Assembly (NCBI RefSeq): GCF_050003625.1
Contig: NC_134398.1
Location: 106,672,026-106,736,025, forward strand
Direction: 5' to 3'
From: Haematobia irritans
Lineage: Eukaryota > Arthropoda > Insecta > Diptera > Muscidae
Length of the DNA stretch: 64,000 nt
Position numbers and translations under genes: made by a program. The first letter of the stretch is position 1, and each line of letters begins with the position of its first letter. Shown piece after piece: positions 24,660 through 36,163 of this stretch. The notes under the pieces were generated by a model, which searched no databases, had not been told where the DNA came from, and saw only the letters and a list, made by a program, of their open reading frames with translations.

Positions 24660-25650
24660 AGATAAACAAAAATCTATATATAAAAAATTCTATAGAAATA
24701 AATTTTTGACAAAATTTACTATAGAAATAAAATTTTGACAAAACTTTCTATAGTAATAAAATTTGTACAACATTTTCTATAGAAATAAAATTTTGACAAA
24801 ACTTTCTATAGTAATAAAATTTGTACAACATTTTCTATAGAAATAAAATTTTGACAAACTTTCCTATAGAAATAAAATGTTGACAAAACTTTCTATAGTA
24901 ATAAAATTTTGACAAAATTTTCTATAGAAATAAAATTTTGAGAAAATTTTCTATAGAAATAAAATTTTGACAAAACTTTCTATAGAAATAAAATGTTGAT
25001 AAAATTTCCTTAGAAATAAAATTTTGACAAAATTTTTTATAGAAATAAAATTTTGACAAAACTTTCTATTGTAATAAAATTTTGACAAAATTATCTATAG
25101 AAATAAAATTTTGGCAAAAAATTTTATAGAAATATTATTTTTTACAACATTTCTATAGAAATAAAGTTTTGGTAGATTATTTTTGGTGATATGGACCAAT
25201 TTTTGTGTGATTGGCCATCGACTATATATAACTAAAGACCGGTATGGACCAATTGTTGCATGGCTGTTAGCGGCCATATACTAACGCCATGTACCAAATT
25301 TCAACCGAATCGAATGAATTTTGCTCCTCCAAGAGGTTCCGGAGATCAAATCTGGGGATCGGTTTATATGGGGGCTATATATAGCTATGAACCGATATAG
25401 AGCAATCTTTGCATGGTTGTTAGAGACCATATACTAACACGAATCGAATGAATTTTGCTCCTCGATATCATGTTTCGTTCGGAAGTTAGCGTGATTTGAA
25501 CCAACGGACGGACATGCTTAAATCGACTCAACATTTCACCACGCCCCAGAATATATAAACTTTATGGGGTTTTAGAGCAATATTTCGATGTATTACAAAC
25601 GGAGTGACAAAGTTAATATAACCCCATCCTATGGTGGAGGGAATAAAAAT
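24660..25650 (+). repeat. Hairpin-ended repeat family 2, copy b (5' end missing)
   Basis: A long 29-bp minisatellite (24690-25165, about 16 units) is followed by one to two ~153-bp units, then AACGGACGGACATGC and the terminal CCCCATCCTATGGTGGAGGG. It lies head-to-head with the reversed fragment to its left, so the locus is a rearranged inverted pair. Confidence 0.7.
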
Positions 25651-25651
25651 G

Positions 25652-25960
25652 TTCTCACTTCCACGAGGTTTATTTAGTTCTTAGCACCTATTTCTGTAAT
25701 ACAAACTATATATAAAAAAAAACTGTTTATTAAATATTTTTTGCTTGGACGGAGATTCGAACCGAGGACCATAAAGTTGGTTACCAAACCCACTACCCAC
25801 TGAGCTACGCAGCTCTTATTCCCATCGCCGTTCAATTAGTACAATAACTATTAATGTCCAAACAACACATACAGTCAATCAGTTCTACTTCCAGACGAGA
25901 TTACTGGCCACGCACACAGCCGAAGACAATCCTCGTTAGAGGAATTAAAAAACAAAAAAC
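25652..25960 (-). repeat. SINE2-containing repeat unit
   Basis: On the minus strand: tRNA-like head with GTAGCTCAGTGGG (A box) and GGTTCGAATCTCCG (B box), then the tail ending GTGCTAAGAACTAAATAAAC and CTCGTGGAAGTGAG. Upstream of the head, about 130 bp (CAATCAGTTCTACTTCCAGA, CACACAGCCGAAGACA) also recur at 33500-33605 and 36530-36625. The repeated unit is therefore larger than the SINE itself. Confidence 0.7.
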
Positions 25961-26077
25961 CAAAAAGAAACGTTGCCTAATTTCATTTATAAACAAAGTA
26001 CAGCGCGCTTAAAAGTTGCCAATTTTATGTACTCAAGCGGGTAAATTTTCGAAGTAAAACATTGGCCTCGTGGTCTA

Positions 26078-26576
26078 CACTCACAAAAAGTGAACTCTCT
26101 ATTTCACTAAAGCCACTTTAACTTTATTTTAGTTCATGGAATTATTATGTTTGGAGAAAGTTTCCTTTACTCTAATAAGTTTTTGCGTACGTCAGTTAAA
26201 CTAACTAAAAATGGGAAAAAAATTATACATAAACTAAGCATAAAGATATACTAAATTCGTATTTCTAACAAACTAGTTCATTATTTCTTTAAATTTGTAA
26301 CTTTTACTAAACTTCGTATATCAATAAACACATTCTTGCAATTTTTAAGTCCGATTTTTTCCTTCAAATTTCAAAATTTTCTTGAACAAATGAAAAAAAA
26401 TTAATTATGTCTAATAAATTTTCTTGAATTTGTCGAAAATTATTTACTTATTTTTGTGATATCGGCGTGATGCCAGCGATTGTAATATTGTTTAGTTAAA
26501 ATTTTCTACAAATATTCAACATTTTCTAAAATTAACCAAAAGTTTTCTTCCTGGAGGGTTCACTGTTTTTTCGGTA
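26078..26576 (-). mobile_element. MITE family 3, copy b
   Basis: 499 bp between TA dinucleotides. Ends are CACTCACAAAAAGTGAAC on the left and GGTTCACTGTTTTTTCGG on the right. Inverted relative to copy a. No ORF. Confidence 0.78.
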
Positions 26577-26999
26577 TATGAATCTAATTTGAGAGAAAGG
26601 TATAAAACTTTGGGCTTTGTGCAGGACTGCCAATAAAATTTCAAGAAAAATCGTCACTATTTTCCGAATAAATTGTCATAATCGTCATTTCTATTTTAAA
26701 AATTGTCAAAAAATCTGCAATGTAAATAATATTAAAACCAAACTAAATTTTTGGTTAACAACATAAGTGTTTATTTCATATAAAAAACAGAAAATTAACA
26801 TACGTTACTATGCATTCCAACAACAAAAGAATAATGAATTCAGCTTTGTAAAAACAAATATAAAAAAACAAATATTTTTGTGATTTTTATTTAAATATAA
26901 CAATAAAGATCTTTAGTATATACGTATCGGGCAACCAATTTCCAAAATTTGATCATAAAACTCTTATTGATTGACTCTCTAATAAGGAGGTACAATTTT
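26577..26999. other. Unassigned AT-rich stretch
   Basis: No gene or repeat boundary that I can support. Confidence 0.4.
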
Positions 27000-27435
27000 C
27001 TATAGAAATCAAATTAACAAAATCTTCTATAAAAATCAAATGTTGACGAAATTTTCTATAGAAATGAAATTTTGCAAACATTTTTTAGCAATAAAATAAT
27101 AAAGAATTTACAATAAAAAAATTGACAAAAATGTTCTATATACATAAATTTTTGCAAGAATGTTCTATAGAAATAAAAATGTGCAAAATTTCTACAGATA
27201 TAAAGTTTTGACAAAATTTTCTATAGAAATAAAATTTTTGACAACATTTTCTATAGAAATAAAATTTTTAAGAAATTTTCTATAGAAATTAAATTTTGAC
27301 AACATATTATATAGAAAAAAAATTTTGAAAAAAAAATAAAATTTTGACAAAATTTTCTATAGAAATAAAATTTTGACAACTTTTTCTTTCGAAATAAAAT
27401 GTTAACAAAATTTTCTATAAATTCAATATAAAACA
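27000..27435 (+). repeat. 29-bp minisatellite, degenerate array
   Basis: TTTTCTATAGAAATAAAATT-type units with many substitutions and indels. No hairpin end of family 2 is attached here. Confidence 0.75.
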
Positions 27436-28860
27436 TTTCTTTCGAATAAAACAACATTTGTTTATATCTTAACCACAAGAATTTGATCAACAACTTCAAA
27501 AAAAAAATTTTTTTAATTTGGTAAAATTTCCTTCATATTTTGGTGGTTTATTTTTGGGGCGAGTGGCAACAGTGATACTAATACTGTAGATTTAAAATGA
27601 GGTATAGCTCCTACATGTATGAAAATGCTAGCAAAAACTCTTTTTTTTGCTGGCTCTGAACTTTTTCTATTCAAATTTTTGAACGGAGCTAATATCGTCA
27701 TTTTTGGGCAAAAATCGGAAAATCGGCAAAATTGGCAGTTCTGAGTTTGTGGTTATAACAGTGTCAATCCGACGAAAGATATATATATGAGAGCTATATT
27801 TGAATTTGAACCGATTTCAACCACATCTTTGGCATGAATAGATAGAATATAATCTTTTTCTCTCTGCGTAAAATTTAAATGAATCGGAGTGAAAATATCT
27901 TACACTGAAGGGATGTGGTTATATAGGTGTAAATCGGGCGAAATATACATATTGGATATAGAAACTTAACGATACTACACTGAAAAAAATATTGACCTAA
28001 TATGCAAGATTACGCAACTTAAATTTTAGGACTCGAAATTTACGCAATGCTAAGGACAAAAATCTTTAAAATAATGACATTTTAATTAAAAGAAGGTTTA
28101 TAATCCTTGCTTCAAAAATTTGTTTCATTAAATTTAGGACACAAATATTGAAATTTTGCGTTCTTCTGTTGAAGTTGTAGATCTTTGAAGTAAGGCAAAT
28201 GGTCCTTAAAATAAAGAAAAACATTTTTAATTTAAAGAAATCGTCTTTAACTCAACTGACATATTGAATTTTTAAATTTAAGATAAAAATGCTTCAAATA
28301 TAGGCTAAGACTTATTTTAAGGATTTGCATCTTTGGTTTAAAGTTTTTTTAGCATTAAGAAAACAGTTTTTGCTTGGCATAATTTGGATTTTAAAACTGG
28401 AATTTGTTTGTACATGAATACCTTTATTAATATATCGCAAACAGAGAATAAAAAGTCGATGAAGGAGATATGTATCCAATTTTAATTTTATCGATCCTAG
28501 ATTTAAAGCCAGGGAGGTCCGTAAAAATTGTCTTCACTTTAAAGAAGCCGCATCTTTGGCTCGGAATCAATACCAAAATCCTTAAAGGAAGGTCAAAATC
28601 TTTGGATCCAAGTAAACTTTTTTTGAGTGTACTAATTTCGGTTTTTGTGCAAAATTTGAAGTAAATCAAGGCCAGAGTTTTAGGCTTTAGGAGCCGAGCG
28701 AACTATAACTTTGAATACAAAATTGTGTGAGCAAACAGACGGATATAGCAAGATCGGCTCAGACGCCGGCCTTGAGCAATATTTTCAATCTTGTTTCTTT
28801 CTGGGTGTACTAACTTATAATACTGTGTTGCACAATGCTGTAAAGGTTATAATAATTTAC
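27436..28860 (+). repeat. Hairpin-ended repeat family 1-like, copy e (diverged)
   Basis: 27770-27970 carries GACGAAAGATATATATATGA, GAACCGATTTCAACC and a second GGGCGAAATATACATA unit. After the MITE (27978-28629) it resumes with GTGCAAAATTTGAAG, CAAACAGACGGATATAGCAA, CTTTCTGGGTGTACTAAC and a decayed terminal hairpin. The left part (27436-27740) has no clear match. Confidence 0.55.
27978..28629 (+). mobile_element. MITE family 2, diverged copy c
   Basis: TA/CACTGAAAAAAATATTG at the left and CTTTTTTTGAGTG/TA at the right, 652 bp, inside family 1 between GATAC and CTAATTTCGG. The length equals copies a and d, but the interior is considerably diverged, so it is an older insertion. Confidence 0.75.
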
Positions 28861-28861
28861 T

Positions 28862-29282
28862 CCGGAATGAAGCTTTATACAAACGAAATTTCCTATATTT
28901 ATGAAGTATTTTCTTTATTTAATTTTATTACTTTTAAAGAAATTTTTTTCTTTTCTTTCTGCATATAAATTGGATTTGGTATCCGTCGCACAAAATCTTC
29001 CAAAATATACCCCCATGTTCCATTATTCGGAATAAAAAATTAAAGTTAATAAAAAACTTCTATTTTAAAGGATTTTAAAAATAATTCTTCCCCCAAACGA
29101 AATTTTAGTTTGGATATACCAATTGAGAAAATCTGTATGCTTCATTTTTGTATAATTTTCCCTCTTTTTAACATACATAACAATTTATTAAAGTCGAGAA
29201 AACTTTCTCAAAACTTAACAATTCCATGAACTAAATGTCATATGAACTGAGTGTCATATAGGTTCACACTTTTTTGAGTGTA
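28862..29282 (-). mobile_element. MITE family 3-like, old copy
   Basis: On the minus strand it starts TA/CACTCAAAAAAGTGTGAAC, then AGTTCATGGAATTGTTA and GAGAAAGTTTTCTCGACTTTA as in copy b. The far end is vague. Confidence 0.5.
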
Positions 29283-29647
29283 CATTTTCATACCAAAAAT
29301 TTATAAAATTTAATGAAAAATGCTGCCGCAGTTACCAAAATTAAAAAACCAACGGAACAATTTTAACAAGTCGATATCTCAACATTAGAGATTTTATATA
29401 ACAATGTTTCTTTTTAAATTTAATAAAAAATGCAGCAATTTCTACCAAAAATTGCCAAAGTACCCATTTTCCTACAAACAACATTTTATTCAAATTGATT
29501 TGATATTTTTCTGAAAGAATGTAATTGATATTGATGCTACACGCAAAAACTAATTCATTCCTCCCAAAGGAAATTTAAGCAAACAAAAATCATTTCCGAT
29601 TTTGTTTTTGCTATAAGAAAGTTTGATTAGAAGAACACACTGAAAAA
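29283..29647. repeat. Fragment related to the 34-36 kb repeats
   Basis: GTCGATATCTCAA and AAAAAATGCAGCAATTT resemble the units inside 33312-36803. A second piece (GATATTGATGCTACACGC) resembles 24610-24660. Confidence 0.4.
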
Positions 29648-31279
29648 AAGTAAGGAAAGTCTAAAGTCGGGCGGGGCCGACTATATTATACCCTGCACCA
29701 CTTTGTACATCTAAATTTTCGATACCATATCACATCCGTCAAATGTGTTGGGGGCTATATATAAAGGTTTGTCCCAAATACATACATTTAAATATCACTC
29801 GGTCTGGACAGAATTTGATAGACTTCTACAAAATCTATAGACTCAAATTTAAGTCGGCTAATGCACTAGGGTGGAACACGATGTTAGTAAAAAATATGGG
29901 AAACATTTAAACCTGAAGCAATTTTAAGGAAACTTTGCAAAAGTTTATTTATGATTTATCGCTCGATATATATGTATAAGAAGCTTAGGAAAATTAGAGT
30001 CATTTTTTACAACTTTTCGACTAAGCAGTGGCGATTTTACAAGGAAAATATTGGTATATTGACCATTTTTGTCGAAATCAGAAAAAACATATATATGAGA
30101 GCTATATCTAAATCTGAACCGATTTAAACCAAATTTGGCACGCATAGCCACTGTGGTCATATGAGTGTAAATCGGGCGAACGATATATATGGGAGCTATA
30201 TCTAAATCTGAACCGATTTCAATAAAATTTGGCACACTTGACTACACTACACTGAAAAAAATATTGTCGTGAGGTCAAAGATTTCATGTCTTTAAAATAC
30301 GAATGCAAATTTAGCTTAGCATAGAAGACGCATTTCTCCAATATAAAGTTTTTTTTTGTCCAAAAGTCGATAAACTTTTCAATGAAGTCGTATTGTCCTT
30401 ATAATTAAGTGATTTCACTTAAAAATGGGTATCATAACATGAAAGAAAAAATGTTTGGTTGAAGGTCAACTTGACTTTAATAGTTCAGAAAAATTCTTTA
30501 AATTTAATGAAATTTTCTTTAAATTTGTTGTCTTTTTGCATCTTGACTACAAAGCAAAAAATCGTGCAAATATAGGACATGTTTTTCAACACTTTATTTT
30601 AAAGACGTTTCTTAATTAAAACATTACATAATTTCTACTGGAAGTCGAGACTTAATATGGAAAATAAAGTTGTCGTTAACACGTTTTTAAAGAACTTTGA
30701 TATAATATGAAGAAAAGAAGCTGAAAAGCGAAAATTTAAAATTTGATTCCTAGAAGCAAGTACACAAATCCCAAATTGGAAAGAGAATTGTGTCTTAAAA
30801 GTATCCTTACTTTTATTCTCCGCTTCTTTGGAATCAATACCAAAATTTTTAAAGTAAAGACAAAATCTTTGGAACCGGGTATGCTTTTTTCAGTGTACTA
30901 ATTGTACTCTTAGTGCAAAATTTCAACCAAATTGGGGTAAAACTCTGGCTTCTGGGACCGTATTAGTCCATATCGGGCGAAAGGTATATATGGGAGCTAT
31001 ATCTAAATCTGAACCGATTTCTTCTAAAATCAATAGGGTTCTATTCTGAGCCAAAACACGTACTTGTGCCAAATTTGAAGTCGAATGAACTAAAACTGGG
31101 ACCTAGACTTTTATTACAAAAATGTGTTCACGGACAGACGGACATCGCTATATCGACTCAAGAGCCCACCCTGAGCATATTTGCCAAAGACACCATGTGT
31201 CTATGTCGTCTCCTTCTGGGTGTTGCAAACATATGCACTAACTTATAATACCCTGTTCCACAGTGTGGCGCAGGGTATA
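29648..31279 (+). mobile_element. Hairpin-ended repeat family 1, copy d
   Basis: The best-preserved copy. The 5' edge AAGTAAGGAAAGTCTAA is followed by the hairpin AGTCGG-GCGGGG-CCGACT (29665-29682) and TATACCCTGCACCAC. ~154-bp units are present. The 3' terminal hairpin is ACCCTG-TT-CCAC-AGT-GTGG-CG-CAGGGT (about 31248-31276). A MITE (30250-30895) is nested inside, and the mariner (31280) begins one TA after its end. Confidence 0.72.
30250..30895 (+). mobile_element. MITE family 2, copy d
   Basis: TA/CACTGAAAAAAATATTG to TTTTTTCAGTG/TA. The uninterrupted target GACTACACTACTAATTGTA is present at 11574-11592, so the insertion and its TA duplication can be read directly. Confidence 0.9.
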
Positions 31280-32578
31280 ATAGGTTGGCTGATAAGTCCC
31301 CGGTCTAACAAAGAAAAACAAATTTTTTTGCCAAAATTCGTTTTTATTATTCACCATAGTTTCCTTCAAGAGCAACACAACGATTATAACGACCTTCCAA
31401 TTTTTTGATACCATTTTGGTAGTACTCCTTCGGTTTTGCCTCAAAATAGGCCTCAGTTTCGGCGATCACCTCTTCATTGCAGCCAATTTTTTTCCCTGCG
31501 AGCATCCTTTTGAGGTCTGAGAACACGAAAAAGTCGCTGGGGGCCAGATCTGGGAGGGGAAGCAATTCGAAGCCCAATTCATGAATTTTTGCCATCGTTC
31601 TCAATGACTTGTGGCACGGTGCGTTGTCTTGGTGGAACAACACTTTTTTCTTCTTCATATGGGGCCGTTTTGCCGCGATTTCGACATTCAAACGCTTCAA
31701 TAACGCGATATAATAGTCACTGTTGATGGTTTTTCCCTTCTCAAGATAATCGATAAAAATTGTTCCATGCGCATCCCAAAAAACAGAGGCCATTACTTTG
31801 CCAGCGGACTTTTGAGTCTGTCCACGCTTCGGAGACAATTCACCGGTCGCTGTCCACTCAGCCGACTGTCGATTGGATTCAGGAGTGTAGTGATGGAGCC
31901 ATGTTTCACCATTGTCACATACCGACGGGAAAACTCGGGTGTATTACGAGTTAACAGCTGCAAACACCGCTCAGAATCATCAACACGTTGTTGTTTTTGG
32001 TCAAATGTGAGCTCGCGCGGCACCCATTTTGCACAGAGCTTCCGCATATCCAAATATTGATGAAAGATATGACCAACACGTTCCTTTGGTATCTTTAAGG
32101 CATCTGCTATCTCGATCAACTTCATTTTACGGACATTCAAAATCATTTTGTGGATTGTTTTGATGTTTTCGTCGGTAACCACCTCTTTCGGGCGTCCACT
32201 GCGTTCACCGTCCTCCGTGCTCATTTCACCACGCTTGAATTTTGCATACCAATCAATTATTTCAATTATTTCAATTGTTCAATTGATTTCCCTAGGACAG
32301 AGTCCGGAAACTCATTATGAAGCCAAGTTTTTGCTTCCACCGTATTTTTTCCCTTCAGAAAACAGTATTTTATCAAAACACGAAATTCCTTTTTTTCCAT
32401 TTTTTCACAATAACAAAAGTTGCTTCACAAAAGACGCTCTATCTCACAAACTAATTGACTTACAGACGTCAAATTTTGACACGAATCATTTGAAGGTTGG
32501 TACTATATAAAAATAATATGCATTTAATACTAGTGACGCCATCTATGTGTCAGACCGGGGACTTATCAGCAAACCTGT
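31280..32578 (-). mobile_element. Himar1-like mariner (irritans subfamily)
   Basis: 1299 bp flanked by TA (31278-31279 and 32579-32580). TIRs begin ATAGGTTGGCTGATAAGTCC on the left and, reading inward, ACAGGTTTGCTGATAAGTCC on the right. These are the irritans-type mariner ends, each with one or two changes. It carries a broken transposase (31347-32400). Both ends look usable in trans. Confidence 0.95.
31347..32400 (-). pseudogene. Himar1-like DD34D mariner transposase, inactivated
   Basis: Start codon at 32400. Recognisable blocks include the HTH region (MSTEDGERSGRPKEV, LKIPKERVGHIFHQYLDMRK), VLFHQDNAPCHKSLRTMAK with the second D, and LAPSDFF with the third D. Three lesions: an AATTGAAAT duplication around 32250-32290 shifts the frame in the N-terminal domain. 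One base is missing near 31910 in the codon for the first catalytic D (ATGGTGAAACATGG), so all after it is frameshifted. Twelve bases are missing just before LAPSDFF, cutting the D-D spacing from 34 to about 30. Any one would probably inactivate it. The rest is very close to the horn-fly type, so decay is recent. Confidence 0.93.
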
Positions 32579-32580
32579 TA

Positions 32581-33234
32581 AACAGTGAACCCACCAGGAA
32601 GAAAACTTTTGGTTAATTGTAGAAAATTTTGAATATTTTTAGAAAATTTTAACTAAACAATATTACAATCGCTGGCATCACGCCGAGGTCACAGTAACAA
32701 GTAAATAATTTTCGACAAATTCAGGAAAATTTATTAGACATAAATAATTTTTTTCACTTGCTAAAGCAAATTTTGTAGTTTGAAGAAAAAATTGGAGTTC
32801 AAAGTTGCAAGAATGTCTTTAGTGACACACGAAGTTCATGATGAATGAATTTGTAGTAAAATTTACAAATTTAAAGAAATAATGAACTATTTTGTGAGAA
32901 ATACGAATTTAGTTAATCTGTATGCGTAATTTGTGTATAATTTTTCCCCATTTGTTAGGTTAGGTTAGGTTAGGTTATGTGGCAGCCCGATGTATCAGGC
33001 TCACTTAGACTATTCAGTCCATTGTGATCCCACAGTGGTGAACTTCTCTCTTATCACTGAGTGCTGCCCGATTCCATGTTAAGCTCAATGACATTTGTTA
33101 GTTCATTAAACTAACGTACGCAAAAAAATATTCAAGTAAAGGAAACTTTTTCCATAGCATATATAATAATTCCATGAACTAAAATAAAGTTAAATTAGCT
33201 TTAGTGAAATAGAGAGTTCACTTGTTTTTGAGTG
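32581..33234 (+). mobile_element. MITE family 3, copy c, interrupted
   Basis: Starts AACAGTGAACCC (first ~10 bases missing at the mariner junction) and ends GTTCACTTGTTTTTGAGTG/TA. It is interrupted by a SINE fragment at 32959-33091 with its own target duplication. Confidence 0.78.
32959..33091 (-). repeat. 5'-truncated SINE1 with target-site duplication
   Basis: The 10-bp direct repeat CATTTGTTAG flanks it (32949-32958 and 33092-33101). On the minus strand it ends CAATGGACTGAATAGTCTAA, GTGAGCCTGAT, then (TAACC)n. The head is missing. 5' truncation with a TSD is the signature of target-primed reverse transcription. Confidence 0.9.
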
Positions 33235-33311
33235 TAGCATATACTTTTTGTGATGAACGTTTATGTTTTTACAGGATGCGGAAACAATTTCATAAAGACT
33301 AACTCAAAACA
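33235..33311. other. Short unassigned spacer
   Basis: Nothing recognisable between MITE 3c and the foldback-type element. Confidence 0.4.
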
Positions 33312-33841
33312 AAATTTCTCACTTCCACGAGGTTTATTTAGTTCTTAGCACCTGTTTCTGTAATACGAACAGCGTAAAAAAGTCTATTAAATCTTATATA
33401 ATTTTTACAAATTATATTGCTTGGACCAAGATTCGAACCGCGGACCATAAAGTTGGTAGCCAAATGCAATACCCACTGAGCTATGCAGCTCTTATTTATA
33501 TCGACGTTATATTATCACAATAACTATAAACACGCAAGCAACACATACAGTCAATCAGTTCTACTTATAGACGAGATTGCTGAGCACGCATACAGCCGAA
33601 GACATTTTGGCAATACGGGAATTGTCAAAGATCAAACATCTTGCATTGACCGTTAATTTCGGGGACATTGTAAGTTCAGGGATACTTTTAATAAAACCTC
33701 CTTTTTAAATCAAAACTTTTTACAATGGGTCTGTTTGCATACATACAAGAGAGTAAAACTTGAGTTAGTAATTTTAATTCTATTTTTTGAAAAAAGTGGC
33801 AGAAATGTACGCGAACGCTTTCCTGTACCCAAGGCCGTAAT

Positions 33842-34192
33842 GAATGGATGAATATTTTTATATAAATAAATATATATTTTTAGCTGCATAGAAAAATCTT
33901 ATCGAAGATGTTGAAGAAAAGCTGGAGGTTTTATTTTGAAAAACGCTTACCTATAAAACTTGCACAAATCATAGAATACTAGTTGAAAAGCCCGTCAAAC
34001 GACGATCAAAAAAAAACAAAATGTTTTTGTTCTCGCGCCACAAATTTCATTTTTGGAAAATGTATTTCTGCTTTTTATGTGTGTTTGTTGTTCTTTTTGT
34101 GAACATGACTCGCTTTGGTTGGCCATAGCAACAACAACGAAACAGCCAAACACACATGTGTAAATGAAATGGCGCAAAACCTGCGAAAAGAA
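33842..34192 (+). repeat. 350-bp repeat, copy 1
   Basis: Matches 46448-46798 nearly base for base, from GAATGAATATTTTTATATAA-like sequence to CAAAACCTGCGAAAAGAA. Short ORFs in both are not informative. Confidence 0.85.
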
Positions 34193-34546
34193 AATGCAAG
34201 AAAATGTAAAAAAATGCAGCCATTTTTCCAAAAAAAAAAAATATCCAAATTTTCAACGATCGATATCTCGAAAAGGAAGCCTTTTCGGCAAAATTATTAC
34301 TGAACATTTTCTCTTTAAAATATACTATTTATACCTATAATATGGGTTTTAGTTAAATTTTCTAAAAAATGCAGCAATTTTTCCAAAAAATTAAAAAATA
34401 TTTAAATTTTCAAGGATCGATAGCTCGAAAACTAAGCCTTTTTGGCAAAAGTGTTACTTAACCTTTTCTCTTTAAAATACACTATTTATACGTAATATGC
34501 ACTTTCTATGTTAAATTTTCTAAAAAATGCAGCCATTTTTCCAAAA

Positions 34547-36163
34547 ATATCTATTTGAATATCTAAATTTTCAACGATCGATACTTCGAAAACGAAGCAT
34601 TTTACTTGTTACTTAACATTTTCTCTTTAAAATACACTATTTTGGTTAAATTTTCTAAAAAATGCAGCCAAAAAATTATAAAAATTTTTTATTTTCAACG
34701 ATCGATATCTCGAAAACTAAGCCTTTTTGGCAAAAGTGTTGCTTAACCTTTTCTCTTTAAAATACACTATTTATACCAAATAATCGGATTTTTGTTAAAT
34801 TGCGTAATAAATGCAGCCGTTTTTCCAAAAAATTATAAAATATTTAAATTTTGAAGGATCGATATCTCGAAAATCCTAATCCTTTTTGCAAAATTGTTAC
34901 TTAACCTTTTCGCTTTAAAATACACTATTTATACGTAATATGCATTTTGTTTGTTAAATTTTGTAAAAAATGCAGCCATTTGTACAAAAAAAAAAATTGA
35001 ATATCAAAATTTTTAAAAACACAGCTTGTTCACAAACACAGGGTTGTTAACTGATTTGTGCGAAATAATATGTATGCTATTTTTCCGTGCGAAAATTTCA
35101 GAGTTGCATTTTGTCAAAAAAGCTTAGTTTACGAGATTTCGATCGTTGAAAATTTAGATATTTTAAAATTTTTTGGTAAACCGTCTGCATTTTCTACAAA
35201 ATTTAGCAAAAAGTTTCTTATGGATATAAATGGTATATTCTAAAGAGCAAATGTTAAGTAAACTTTTTGTTAAAAAGCTTAGTTTTCGAGATATCGATCG
35301 TTAAAAATTTAAATATTTTAAAATTTTTTGGAAAAATGGGTGAATTTTTTACAAAATATCTATTTGAATATCTAAATTTTCAACGATCGATACTTCGAAA
35401 ACGAAGCATTTTACTTGTTACTTAACATGTTCTCTTTAAAATACACTATTTTGGTTAAATTTTCTAAAAAATGCAGCCAAAAAATTATAAAAATTTATAT
35501 TTTCAACGATCGATATCTCGAAAACTAAGCCTTTTTGGCAAAAGTGTTACTTAACCTTTTCTCTTTAAAATACACTATTTATACCAAACAATCGGATTTT
35601 TGTTAAATTGCGTAATAAATGCAGCCGTTTTTCCAAAAAATTATAAAATATTTAAATTTTGAAGGATCGATATCTCGAAAATCCTAATCCTTTTTGCAAA
35701 ATTGTTACTTAACCTTTTCGCTTTAAAATACACTATTTATACGTAATATGCATTTTGTTTGTTAAATTTTGTAAAAAATGCAGCCATTTGTACAAAAAAA
35801 AATTGAATATCAAAATTTTTAAAAACACAGCTTGTTCACAAACACAGGGTTGTTAACTGATTTGTGCGAAATAATATGTATGCTATTATTCCGTGCGAAA
35901 ATTTCAGAGTTGCATTTTGTCAAAAAAGCTTAGTTTACGAGATTTCGATCGTTGAAAATTTAGATATTTTAAAATTTTTTGGTAAACCGTCTTCATTTTC
36001 TACAAAATTTAGCAAAAAGTTTCTTATGGATATAAATGGTATATTCTAAAGAGCAAATGTTAAGTAAACTTTTTGTTAAAAAGCTTAGTTTTCGAGATAT
36101 CGATCGTTAAAAATTTAAATATTTTAAAATTTTTTGGAAAAATGGGTGAATTTTTTACAAAAT
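34547..36163 (+). repeat. ~807-bp direct tandem duplication
   Basis: 34547-35356 is repeated at 35357-36163 (first words CTATTTGAATATCTAAATTT). A few single-base indels change the period from 809 to 806. Identity is very high, so it is a recent event inside the foldback-type element. Confidence 0.9.
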
